From Lachnoclostridium edouardi (GTDB lineage: Bacteria; Bacillota; Clostridia; Lachnospirales; Lachnospiraceae), in the NCBI RefSeq assembly GCF_900240245.1, contig NZ_OESQ01000001.1, positions 1,255,672-1,319,671 on the forward strand: a stretch of DNA of 64,000 bases, given 5' to 3'. The number at the start of each line of letters is the position of its first letter. The first letter of the stretch is position 1. The notes under the pieces are model-generated. The model had not been told where the DNA came from and made no database searches. It was given only the letters and a program-made list of their open reading frames with translations. Both the position numbers and the translations under genes were made by a program. This document shows, in pieces, positions 34,469-42,790 of this stretch.

Positions 34469-36415
34469 TTATTTAACTATTATTCCTGTTACTGTCTTAT
34501 TGTCGCATTGATTAATTAAGTCAGAAATTGGATATGTTTTCATATAATTATTCAGTGGTAGTAAACTATCACGAGAGTATAAAATCTGGGATAATTTCAA
34601 CTGGTGTAAAATTTTTAATTGGTATTTTGCGAAAATTTGGATTCCCTGATGAATTTGATTAGTAGTATAAGAATGCTCTGGTGATGAAGGCAAATATATT
34701 AGTTTAGTTTTACTCTCAATTTTATACCCAAACTTCAAAAAACTAGGCTCTGGAGCTGTGAATAATATCTCCATAAGCAAATTGTGATAATCCACATCTT
34801 TCCCCATATGATTTTTCTGTAAATCATAATTCATATTTCTGGCAAATCCATAGACAAATAAATCTCCATTTGCCATGCGGACCGTAGGTTCCTGGCCGTC
34901 TTTAGCCCCCACAAGAGCGCTGCACACAGTAATATCCAGCTTCTTTTTTTCTTCCAGCAGATATTTAAGGGCAATTCCGCATGTGCCATTCCATCCCAGG
35001 TCTACCACTAATACCTTTTTACACCCCTCTACAATAGGTTTGTAATAATCAAATGTGGCGTTCTGAGTTTGTGAGAAATAAGCTGAAATGGCATCCTTAT
35101 TTTGATAAATAAAGGATGCTACCTTGTCCACCTTATCTGGCACCAACAATTCGTCTTCCTTAATTCCCGCCTCCCCCAATTTTGGAATCAGTAGATCTAG
35201 GTCAATTTCTCTCAAAGCTTGGCCTATAGACATTTTATCCTTTTTATACGCTCTTGGCAAGATAGTTTGATCAATATAACTGCTGGTATATCTGTCAAAC
35301 ATTACCTGTTGGGCATTAAATCTGGAAAATAATACATACTCTGTTGGAATACCTGCAAAATACTCATCATAAACTTTTTTTAAAATATAGCCATCTCTAG
35401 CTACAAACAAAAGCTTATCTATATGATTTTCTTCTGCTATCTTCTTCAGCCACTGGCAGTATCCTACAGCAATAATTCCACCATTCTCAAAGCCAAACTT
35501 AAAGTATTGGTCATACTGATTCAGACCATTATATAGATACGTATTAAGAATAGCCTCGTAAATAGACTTTGTCAATACTGACATCTCTCCTAAACCGGGC
35601 CTTTTCTTTATACTTGCAACATTTGGATAATAAATCGTCTCCCACCCTGCTTTTTTAGGCAAAGAAACATCTGAATTCATATTATCGCCTATATGGAGAA
35701 TCTTTTTCCCCCGGTAACAACTGTTAACTATACCAAAGATTTTTTCATCCCATTTTCCTGCTTTTTCTTCACATGAAACGAAAATTTTATCAAAGCCCTC
35801 ATATCCTGAATTTCTTAATATCTCCTCAATGGTTTTCCGAGACAAATACATATCCGAGACTGCAATCATCTTTTTTCCCATCTTGGTCAGTTCTTGAAAA
35901 ACCTTTAGCATATACGGATTAGCAAAGCAAACTTCCTTTTCACATTCAATCTCTTTTTCTATCCACTCCTGAGGATCAATGGAACATTCCACTTCTAATA
36001 TTTTATAAATATCAGAAATAGTGATTTCTTCCCCTCTTGATTTTTCTCTAGCTTTCTTTTCCGCCTTTATTCTAATTTCAGAAAAATTATAAAAATGATA
36101 TTTAGCCTCCATATAGATAAATACATCTGTGGGTCTGCTCAGGCGGCGGAAAATCAGTGTATCAAATACATCAAACGAAATAATATCATATGGCTTCAAA
36201 CGTTCCAATAATTCATCAACTGGCACTGAAAAATGTGGTTTTTCTGGCTGCTCCATATTTTTCTTTAAACTGGCATTTAACTGCAGCAGTTTCACACCTT
36301 TTTTTAGCTTTCCTGTCATGCCTGAAACATTATTTTCTCTTAAATATTCCTGATACTGCTCTTTTATGCTCTCGTCTCTTTCTAATAGCCAATACCTTAA
36401 CGAACTTTTTAACAC
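34469..36415 (-). CDS. HAD-domain glycan protein with exchangeable C-terminus, COG5610-like
   Basis: 648 residues. A HAD-type domain (about 70-290) has SFDVFDTLIFR, AVSDMYLSR and LHIGDNMNSDV. The second domain (about 310-560) has FVARDGYILKKV, LFSRFN and VVDLGWNGTCG. Residues 563-648 are encoded beyond the inverted repeat and differ from the alternative tail stored at 16643-16924. The gene straddles the right border of the invertible segment: the constant head is on the exporter side and the variable tail is in cassette B. It follows the Wzt gene by 11 bp and so is transcribed with the export operon. The protein's own function is unknown; its head is likely common to both states of the locus. 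Confidence 0.78.
   Translation of the reverse strand: MLKSSLRYWLLERDESIKEQYQEYLRENNVSGMTGKLKKGVKLLQLNASLKKNMEQPEKPHFSVPVDELLERLKPYDIISFDVFDTLIFRRLSRPTDVFIYMEAKYHFYNFSEIRIKAEKKAREKSRGEEITISDIYKILEVECSIDPQEWIEKEIECEKEVCFANPYMLKVFQELTKMGKKMIAVSDMYLSRKTIEEILRNSGYEGFDKIFVSCEEKAGKWDEKIFGIVNSCYRGKKILHIGDNMNSDVSLPKKAGWETIYYPNVASIKKRPGLGEMSVLTKSIYEAILNTYLYNGLNQYDQYFKFGFENGGIIAVGYCQWLKKIAEENHIDKLLFVARDGYILKKVYDEYFAGIPTEYVLFSRFNAQQVMFDRYTSSYIDQTILPRAYKKDKMSIGQALREIDLDLLIPKLGEAGIKEDELLVPDKVDKVASFIYQNKDAISAYFSQTQNATFDYYKPIVEGCKKVLVVDLGWNGTCGIALKYLLEEKKKLDITVCSALVGAKDGQEPTVRMANGDLFVYGFARNMNYDLQKNHMGKDVDYHNLLMEILFTAPEPSFLKFGYKIESKTKLIYLPSSPEHSYTTNQIHQGIQIFAKYQLKILHQLKLSQILYSRDSLLPLNNYMKTYPISDLINQCDNKTVTGIIVK
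34730..35119 (-). repeat. Inverted repeat, right arm (390 bp)
   Basis: The reverse complement of this arm matches 16253-16642 without gaps. It lies wholly inside the HAD-domain gene and ends after codon 562 (F-L-K-F), so a crossover anywhere in it keeps the frame. The arm and the head of the gene have higher GC than the AT-rich tail that follows, which marks the tail as the foreign part. Confidence 0.9.
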
Positions 36416-36426
36416 TTTATCACCTG

Positions 36427-37167
36427 CTATTTTATTACTTTCTTTAGATACGCATCACATACTTTATTTACTTCTCCGGACATTATAACATCACCCTTAT
36501 CCAGCCACAGGGCATGAGTACACAATTCTTTAACTGAATCAATGGAATGAGAAACATATAATAATGTTGTTCCACCGCCCATCATATCCTGCATACGTTT
36601 TTCACACTTTTTTCTGAATGCAATATCTCCTACTGCTAAAATTTCATCTACAATCAATATCTCCGGCTTAACCATTGTTGCAACTGCAAACCCCAGTCTA
36701 GCTTTCATACCAGAAGAATAATTCTTTATAGGGGAATCCAAAAAGTTCTCCAGGTCAGCGAAATCTACGATCTCCTGGAAATGTTCAGTCATATACTTTT
36801 TGCTGTGGCCTAAAACAGTACCGTTTAAATAAATATTTTCTCTTGCAGTTAAATTTTGATCAAATCCTGCTCCTAATTCTAACAGCGGCGCAATTTCTCC
36901 CTTTACAGTAATATTTCCCTGATATGGTTTAATAATACCGCTGATGGCTTTTAAGAGAGTGGATTTTCCTGATCCATTTGTTCCAATTAATCCCCAGGAC
37001 TCTCCAGCCTTTATTTTTAAATTTACATTTTTTAGAGCTAGAAACTCTTGAAACATTAACTCTTTTTTCACTAATTTAATTATATATTCTTTTAAATTAT
37101 CAACCTTTTCTGAAGCTAAATTAAACCTTACAGTTACATTATCTACGTCTATAATATAATTTTCCAT
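36427..37167 (-). CDS. wzt: Polysaccharide ABC exporter, ATPase subunit (Wzt/TagH type)
   Basis: 246 residues: Walker A GTNGSGKST, the ABC signature YSSGMKARLGFAV, Walker B ILIVDEILAVGD and the switch His in VSHS. The start (IIDVDNVTVRFNLASEKVDN) and the helix before the first strand are typical of the O-antigen/teichoic acid exporter ATPases Wzt, TagH and KpsT. It has no extra C-terminal carbohydrate-binding domain. With the permease 9 bp upstream, it exports the finished lipid-linked glycan across the membrane. Confidence 0.93.
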   Translation of the reverse strand: MENYIIDVDNVTVRFNLASEKVDNLKEYIIKLVKKELMFQEFLALKNVNLKIKAGESWGLIGTNGSGKSTLLKAISGIIKPYQGNITVKGEIAPLLELGAGFDQNLTARENIYLNGTVLGHSKKYMTEHFQEIVDFADLENFLDSPIKNYSSGMKARLGFAVATMVKPEILIVDEILAVGDIAFRKKCEKRMQDMMGGGTTLLYVSHSIDSVKELCTHALWLDKGDVIMSGEVNKVCDAYLKKVIK

Positions 37168-37176
37168 TTGTTCACC

Positions 37177-37965
37177 TTAAATGTAGAGAATAAATTTAGT
37201 TTGATTTTTTGCAAAACATTTTAATCCTATAAACAGCATGACAAAAGCAATAATCCAGCCGCCAGCTAACACTCTGTATCCAGGCATTCGACCATAATAC
37301 ACCAAGTCTCTGAATTGGCCAATATAATAATATAACGGATTAAAGGCCTTAACTAAAAACTGGATCTTAGGTGACAGCATATCAACCGGATAAAAAATTG
37401 GCGTTAAGTATAACCATGCAGTTGTAACCACACTATAAATGTACTGAATATCCCTGAAAAATACGTTTGCCTGAGCCAGGAATAAACCTAATCCTAGACA
37501 AAAAATGTATAATTGTATTGCAACTAAAGGAAATAAGAAAAAATAAATAGTAAATTTAGCTCTAGTCACAATCATAACCAAGACCAATGCTCCTAGGGAA
37601 AAAATAAAATCTACCAAAGCACTTGTCACTGTAGACAAGGTAAATATATACTTAGGAACATATGTCTTTTTTATTAAAGCAGCATTGCCTATAATTGAAT
37701 TCATTGATTTATTTGTAGAGATTGTCATAAAATCAAACATAGCTCGTCCTGTAAGCAAATAAACAGGAAAGTTTTCTATATCTCTCTGAAACATTGTAGA
37801 AAAAACAATTGTCATAACAATCATAATCATTAAAGGATTCAATACACTCCATACATAACCAAGGAAGCTTCTTCGGTATTTCAGCTTTAAATCTCTTATA
37901 ACTAATTGCTCCCACAAATCTTTGTATTTATATAGCCCAATTAATCTATTTTTTAATAATTCCAT
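37177..37965 (-). CDS. wzm: Polysaccharide ABC exporter, permease subunit (Wzm/TagG type)
   Basis: 262 residues with six predicted membrane helices, matching the ABC-2 permeases Wzm, TagG and KpsM: LWEQLVIRDLKLKYRRSFLGYVWSVLNP at the start is the amphipathic entry helix of the family. The mid-segment TPIFYPVDML and NPLYYYIGQFRDL are also typical. It forms the channel with the ATPase encoded next. An ABC exporter together with a single polyprenyl sugar transferase shows that the glycan is finished inside the cell before export. Confidence 0.92.
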   Translation of the reverse strand: MELLKNRLIGLYKYKDLWEQLVIRDLKLKYRRSFLGYVWSVLNPLMIMIVMTIVFSTMFQRDIENFPVYLLTGRAMFDFMTISTNKSMNSIIGNAALIKKTYVPKYIFTLSTVTSALVDFIFSLGALVLVMIVTRAKFTIYFFLFPLVAIQLYIFCLGLGLFLAQANVFFRDIQYIYSVVTTAWLYLTPIFYPVDMLSPKIQFLVKAFNPLYYYIGQFRDLVYYGRMPGYRVLAGGWIIAFVMLFIGLKCFAKNQTKFILYI

Positions 37966-37991
37966 TTTGTAACTCCTATTTATTAATTTTG

Positions 37992-39356
37992 TTAATTATA
38001 AATACCATATTGCAGCAAGTGCCATAAAAAGTTATTAAATCTATGCCAACTTTTAAGACCTATATTGCTTCTAACAATACTTCCCTCAATCCAATAGGAT
38101 TTCGTTTGACGTTTTATTGTATCTTTTACAAAAATCCGCTTCCAAACCTTAGGTATAAAATCCTCGCCAAATATGTCCCCTTTACTTAATTTAGGAGCTA
38201 ATTCAATTACTCCATTTTCAGTCATATCGTCTGAAAACAAATATCTTCCGTATTGATCTGCTTCCTCTTTCGTTGGTCTCATCATAAAAATTTCCGCTAG
38301 TTTACTTACAAGCTTTATACTATCTGAATAAGAAATATTTATGTTTTTATCCTGGGCACAAGCATATTCTGCATATTTGCAAATTATCCTGTGATTTCTA
38401 TTTACATTCCAGTTAACACTATTTAAGTTTTTCTCACTGGAGAATACTGGTTCCCATTTTCCATCAATTTCCTTATAACCAACTGTCATACCATGGGAAG
38501 CGCCACACATGCACTCTAAAAGGTTATTATTAAATACAGTTTTCCTCCACAAGCCTTTATTGGCGGAAAATAAAAATGATTGATACTCATGGCATGTATC
38601 TTTAGGTTCTTGAAACATTCCAAAATAAAAGCCCACAATTGACTTTGGTTTTTTCTTTTTATATGACAGCAGCTCTCCTAAACTTTTTTCCATACTGCCA
38701 ACCCACCCTGTGTCCACCAGTGCAAATTTAATCTCATCCAATAGACCTTCCTGCTCCATATACTTAATAGTAGAATCAAACATTTCTTCGGATTTGGAAT
38801 ATACTGCTTCCAAAAACTCTGCTGAATTATAGAGCCTATTTCTAAGTGGCGCCAGTTCATCATGGTTTAATACCCTGTGCATATTGCTTTTATCAATCCC
38901 CAATTTAATACATAGATCATTAACCTGCCTATCATCTAATAAGGTTCTGTCAAATATTTTCTGAATGCTTAGATTCATACTTCTTTGGCATATATAATCT
39001 AAGCAGCTTTCCTTCATTAAAAAATATTGGGGGACACGCCAAGCCAATCTGGAGCAATATAAATAACGGCAGTCTATATCAATGTTTCTGTGTTCACAAA
39101 TAATCTTTGCTACCTCATAAAAGATCTGACCATCTCTGGCAAGGAAATACAATCTTTTTATATGCTTTTTTTCAGCCTCTTTTAGCACCCATAAAATATA
39201 TAGGTAAATAACAGGTCCTCCTACCTGGGCCATCACATTTTCTATAGGAGAAAATGTTGGATTTTCTTGGTTCATTTTTAATGATATATCCCAAAGAGGG
39301 CTTTTTACTTTTTTTAAAACATTTAAATATCTCTCTGCATAATCATATTTTTTCAT
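37992..39356 (-). CDS. ARDG/DxGWxG-domain glycan protein without HAD domain
   Basis: 454 residues. It carries the same second domain as the three HAD-domain proteins of this locus: YFLARDGQIFYEV near 75, YLYCSRLAWR near 100 and ALVDTGWVGSMEK near 213. The HAD part is absent, so the domain can stand alone. No membrane helix or signal is visible, so it should be cytoplasmic. It lies between the glycosyltransferase and exporter genes in the constant part of the operon. Its chemistry is unknown to me; its repeated link with glycosyltransferases and HAD domains points to building the glycan. Confidence 0.65.
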   Translation of the reverse strand: MKKYDYAERYLNVLKKVKSPLWDISLKMNQENPTFSPIENVMAQVGGPVIYLYILWVLKEAEKKHIKRLYFLARDGQIFYEVAKIICEHRNIDIDCRYLYCSRLAWRVPQYFLMKESCLDYICQRSMNLSIQKIFDRTLLDDRQVNDLCIKLGIDKSNMHRVLNHDELAPLRNRLYNSAEFLEAVYSKSEEMFDSTIKYMEQEGLLDEIKFALVDTGWVGSMEKSLGELLSYKKKKPKSIVGFYFGMFQEPKDTCHEYQSFLFSANKGLWRKTVFNNNLLECMCGASHGMTVGYKEIDGKWEPVFSSEKNLNSVNWNVNRNHRIICKYAEYACAQDKNINISYSDSIKLVSKLAEIFMMRPTKEEADQYGRYLFSDDMTENGVIELAPKLSKGDIFGEDFIPKVWKRIFVKDTIKRQTKSYWIEGSIVRSNIGLKSWHRFNNFLWHLLQYGIYN

Positions 39357-39362
39357 ATTATT

Positions 39363-40154
39363 TTACTTATAAAACATTTTCCATATTATTTTTTTTGGAA
39401 TCAATCCTACAATTAATGGCCGTATAACATAGGGAAGCCCCTTTGGCAGCAATCCTAACATTTTAAATCCCTTATATCTTACTCTTGTCTCATCAATTCG
39501 ATAGCGATACAAACTTTTCTTTGCCATTGCATCAACATTAACTGTATACCTCAATAATGGTTGTTGAATATTATATCCTACAATTCCTACTGCATAAAGA
39601 CGCATAAATAAATCATAATCCTCGGTTCTTCTTGTAACTCTTCCTTCTCTGTAGCCCTGAACTTTTTCCAAGCTTTCTCTCCGAAACATAGTAGCTGGAT
39701 GGACAAACTGAGTTCCTGATAAAAAATCTTTTTTTTCAGGTTCAGCTTTTCTTAAAAACCGATTTCTTACAATTACTGTTCCGTCAAAACAATCTACAAT
39801 ACTGGAAACAAATCCATATTCTTTATGCTGTTGTAAAAAATTCACCTGTTCTTCAAACCTGTTCGGATAGCTAATGTCATCATCATCCATTCGCGCAATA
39901 AACTTTCCTTGCGCACAGGAAAAACAATGATTTAATGTAGCTGCTAATCCCATATTAACTGAATTTTTAATGACCTTAATTCTCTCATCCTTTTGTTTCC
40001 ACATTTCAGCTTTTTCCAAAGTTTTATCTGTGGAGCAATCATCACATATAATTAATTCCCAATCTTTAAAGGTTTGGTTGAAGATTGATTCAATAGCTGC
40101 ATCCATTGTATCAGCGCCATTATAAATTCCCATAATTACTGATATCTTCGGCAT
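39363..40154 (-). CDS. Family 2 glycosyltransferase
   Basis: 263 residues of the GT2 GT-A fold. SVIMGIYNGADTMDAAIESI is the N-terminal nucleotide-binding segment, CDDCSTDKT the next turn, and ARMDDDDIS holds the metal-binding acids. RRTEDYDLFMRL has the catalytic E-D. No membrane helix is present, so it acts at the inner face of the membrane on the lipid-linked glycan. Gene order and 12-bp spacing to the GT4 gene suggest that the two add successive sugars. Confidence 0.9.
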   Translation of the reverse strand: MPKISVIMGIYNGADTMDAAIESIFNQTFKDWELIICDDCSTDKTLEKAEMWKQKDERIKVIKNSVNMGLAATLNHCFSCAQGKFIARMDDDDISYPNRFEEQVNFLQQHKEYGFVSSIVDCFDGTVIVRNRFLRKAEPEKKDFLSGTQFVHPATMFRRESLEKVQGYREGRVTRRTEDYDLFMRLYAVGIVGYNIQQPLLRYTVNVDAMAKKSLYRYRIDETRVRYKGFKMLGLLPKGLPYVIRPLIVGLIPKKIIWKMFYK

Positions 40155-40166
40155 ATTTCCTCCCAG

Positions 40167-41294
40167 CTATGCTTTTATAGCCCTTTCATATATTTTTCTC
40201 ATAATTTTCTCCACCTTTTCTTTTCCAAATTCTCTTGCAATCAACCAATTCTTCTCCTTCACTCCTGAATATTTCAAATCTCTTCCAAAAATATTCCTGA
40301 TTGCCAGACAGTACTCTTCAGGCTTATTAGTTTTAATAACAAACTCCTGATCTTTTACTAAATCTCTGTTACCCCGAATATCAGAACAAATAACCGGCAA
40401 GCTGCTGGCCATAGCCTCAAGTAAAGCAAAAGGCAGGCCTTCTTGCCAAGACGGAAATACAAAAGCATCTGCTATTCTATATATTTCTAAAATATCTTCC
40501 CTGTATCCAAGAAAATAGACTTGTTCATCTACCTTCAATTCCTTGCATAGATTTTTCAAATATCCTTCTAATTCTCCCTGCCCACAAATCACATAAACAA
40601 TTGAGCTATCATTTAATAAAGCTAATGCTTTTATTACTGTCTCATGGTTTTTTCTTTTTATTAATTCTCCAACAGATAATAATATTTTTTTGTTTTCTGG
40701 CAATCCCAAAACTTTCTTTTTATCCTGTATATTTATATTTACAGAATCAATCTTATTCAAATCAATGCCAACTCCAGGAATATAATTTACATATGCCGCC
40801 TGAAATTTAGTTTTAGCTATTTTGTAGTCTTCTTTATTAATACAAATTTGCTGAAATGTATATCGTGATAAAAACTTTTCCATAGGGTAATATAATAACC
40901 AGTTTTTCTTAGGCGCCCCTTGATAAAAATGGAAGCCATGCGCTGTATATATTACAGGGCTGGTAAAGGTCCTATGCGCTGCCAAACGAGCCAGCACGCC
41001 TCCCATAGGTGTGTGGCAATGTACCAAATCATATTTCCCCTCATGCATAACTCTCTTTAACTGTTTATAAGCCCTCCAGTTTTCCTTCACCTTATACGGG
41101 CTTCTGACAAAATCCACTTGATGTTGAATAATGCCAGTATGATCTAATCTTTTATTATCATTTCCATAAGAAGGTGTATGAAAGTTTGCAGCATAATGAA
41201 CTTCATAACCCATATCCTGTAAAATCTTTACATTTCCCATTTCAAACTGAGGTACAAAACCACTTACAGTTGTAACTAGAAGCGCCTTTTTCAT
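40167..41294 (-). CDS. Family 4 glycosyltransferase
   Basis: 375 residues of the GT-B fold. The N-terminal part shows VSGFVPQFEMGNVKIL and TAHGFHFYQGAP, the acceptor-site block of GT4 enzymes that act after the first lipid-linked sugar. The C-terminal half has LSVGELIKRKNHE and PSWQEGLPFALLEAMASSLP with the E-x7-E nucleotide-sugar motif. Its ATG overlaps the stop of the sugar transferase gene by 4 bp, so it is probably the second enzyme in glycan assembly. Confidence 0.92.
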   Translation of the reverse strand: MKKALLVTTVSGFVPQFEMGNVKILQDMGYEVHYAANFHTPSYGNDNKRLDHTGIIQHQVDFVRSPYKVKENWRAYKQLKRVMHEGKYDLVHCHTPMGGVLARLAAHRTFTSPVIYTAHGFHFYQGAPKKNWLLYYPMEKFLSRYTFQQICINKEDYKIAKTKFQAAYVNYIPGVGIDLNKIDSVNINIQDKKKVLGLPENKKILLSVGELIKRKNHETVIKALALLNDSSIVYVICGQGELEGYLKNLCKELKVDEQVYFLGYREDILEIYRIADAFVFPSWQEGLPFALLEAMASSLPVICSDIRGNRDLVKDQEFVIKTNKPEEYCLAIRNIFGRDLKYSGVKEKNWLIAREFGKEKVEKIMRKIYERAIKA

Positions 41295-42634
41295 TTTTGT
41301 ACCCCCTCTGTGCTCTCTTTCATAAACATAATTTTAGGAGTCATTATCATAAGTTTTAAATCTAACCACACCGAATAATTCCTAATATAAACCAAATCCT
41401 GCTTCAGTTTATCATAAAATGTTGTATTATACTTTCCATAAACCTGGGCGTATCCGGTGAGACCGGCCTTTACCTTCAGCCTATAAGCAAATTCAGGAAT
41501 TTCTTTTTCGATTTCCGCCGCCAGTTCCGGCCGTTCCGGCCTGGGGCCTACTAAGGACATTTCCCCTTTTAAAATGTTATAAATTTGAGGCAGCTCGTCC
41601 AGTCTCAGGCGGCGCAGCAGCTTGCCCACAGGCAGAATCCTGTCGTCCCCCTCGGAAGCCAGTCTGGCGCCTGACTGTTTTTCCGCGTCCTGAATCATAG
41701 TGCGGAACTTAATAATCTCAAACTCTTTCCCATCCTTTGTCAGCCTGGTCTGTTTATAAAAAACAGGGCCGCCGTCTGTGGCCTTAATGCAAATAGCGAT
41801 AACCAGGAAAAAAGGCAGCGTTATAATCGCCCCTATTAATGACAATACTACATCCATTGTCCTTTTGCAAAATTCCTGTTCAATGGTTAAGCCATCATTT
41901 CTGGAAAGCAGCATCGGGGTGTCAAAAAGAGTTAATTCAGAAGAACTTCTCATTAAAATATCAGATATTTTAGGTACGCTGTAGGTGCGAATATTATGAG
42001 AAAAACAATATTTTAAAATTTGATTCCTTTCATGTGACGGCATATCCCCTAAAATTACTCCGTCGAAATTATGGACCTTTTTAAAAATCAGATTCAGCCC
42101 CTTTTTATAGCTGATTAAATCTTTAATTTCATACTTATCTTCTCTGCTGTTCATCTTCTGGAGCAAATGATAATCTGATCTGTTGCCCGCTATAAGCAGC
42201 ATCCTTCTAGGCGGAAATATCCACTGGTAAAAAAGCTGAAAAACTAAGGTCCAAATAATAATCACAAAAAAATCAAACACTGTCATAACCGCCATTGGAA
42301 CAATACTAAAAAAATGTTTGTCCAGCACAGCGATCTGAAGATATGTGAAAATATTTACCAATGCCACTGAAAGAAGCTGAGAATATATTAAGTTTCCTTT
42401 TCTTAAATATCCTACCTTAAAGCCTCCGTAAAGCTGCATAAAAAATACCAGGAGCACTCCGTAAAGAAAAATCATCATCCAGTTGCCCCGGCGAAAGAAA
42501 GGATTTTCTATTATTCGGTTATAATAGCCTGTCCAGACAAAGCTGTAAATTGCCACGACCATACTAAGCAAAATGGTAGAAAATAACAATTTAATCAGCC
42601 TTTTATATTTCTCGTCAATTCTCATAATACTCAT
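41291..42634 (-). CDS. Polyprenyl-phosphate sugar-1-phosphate transferase
   Basis: 447 residues. Four N-terminal membrane helices (about 15-135) and a nucleotide-binding-like middle domain precede the catalytic part: KRTMDVVLSLIGAI, then FYKQTRLTKDGKEFEIIKFRTM, and LRLDELPQIYNILKGEMSLVGPRPERPE, the hallmark of WbaP/CpsE-type enzymes. It moves a sugar phosphate from a UDP-sugar to undecaprenyl phosphate and so starts the glycan. It is the first gene of the constant operon. Two ATG codons (42634 and 42625) are possible starts; the AGGA site suits both. Confidence 0.92.
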   Translation of the reverse strand: MSIMRIDEKYKRLIKLLFSTILLSMVVAIYSFVWTGYYNRIIENPFFRRGNWMMIFLYGVLLVFFMQLYGGFKVGYLRKGNLIYSQLLSVALVNIFTYLQIAVLDKHFFSIVPMAVMTVFDFFVIIIWTLVFQLFYQWIFPPRRMLLIAGNRSDYHLLQKMNSREDKYEIKDLISYKKGLNLIFKKVHNFDGVILGDMPSHERNQILKYCFSHNIRTYSVPKISDILMRSSSELTLFDTPMLLSRNDGLTIEQEFCKRTMDVVLSLIGAIITLPFFLVIAICIKATDGGPVFYKQTRLTKDGKEFEIIKFRTMIQDAEKQSGARLASEGDDRILPVGKLLRRLRLDELPQIYNILKGEMSLVGPRPERPELAAEIEKEIPEFAYRLKVKAGLTGYAQVYGKYNTTFYDKLKQDLVYIRNYSVWLDLKLMIMTPKIMFMKESTEGVQK

Positions 42635-42651
42635 TCCTGTCCTGTCATCAT

Positions 42652-42667
42652 CTATCCCTGGGGATAG
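42652..42667. promoter_or_regulatory. Palindrome in the leader of the glycan operon
   Basis: CTATCCC and GGGATAG face each other with 2 bases between them, 18 bp before the sugar transferase start. It could be an operator or a small hairpin in the leader. No promoter boxes could be assigned with confidence in 42635-42720. Confidence 0.35.
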
Positions 42668-42732
42668 CCTTCGCCTTATCTTTTCCTCCCAAATTTAAAA
42701 AGATAAAAATTCCTTCCTAGTATAACACAAAA

Positions 42733-42759
42733 GGACTGATAAGTACATTCTATCAGTCC
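42733..42759 (-). terminator. Terminator after the O-antigen-ligase-like gene
   Basis: On the minus strand GGACTGATA pairs with TATCAGTCC around a 9-base loop, followed by TTTTGTG. It ends the transcript of the gene at 42791-44485 and separates it from the glycan operon. Confidence 0.75.
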
Positions 42760-42790
42760 CGAAAAATATTAGAAATGTTTTAAGAAATTG

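Larger units (their letters stand above)
16253..35119. other. Putative 18.9-kb invertible segment carrying two facing glycan cassettes
   Basis: The inverted repeats at both ends, the tyrosine recombinase at the left border, two facing operons and a strong terminator between them suggest a flip-flop segment. Cassette A (16643-23447, plus strand) has a HAD-domain protein, a putative glycosyltransferase, KdsB, an aldolase and KdsC. Cassette B (34729-23739, minus strand) has YhcH, a NeuA-like enzyme, SIS, a dehydrogenase, a phosphatase, methyltransferases, an oxidoreductase and a HAD-glycosyltransferase fusion. In the orientation shown, B lies behind the constant export operon. Inversion would put A there. 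The inversion is inferred from structure and has not been seen directly. Confidence 0.7.
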
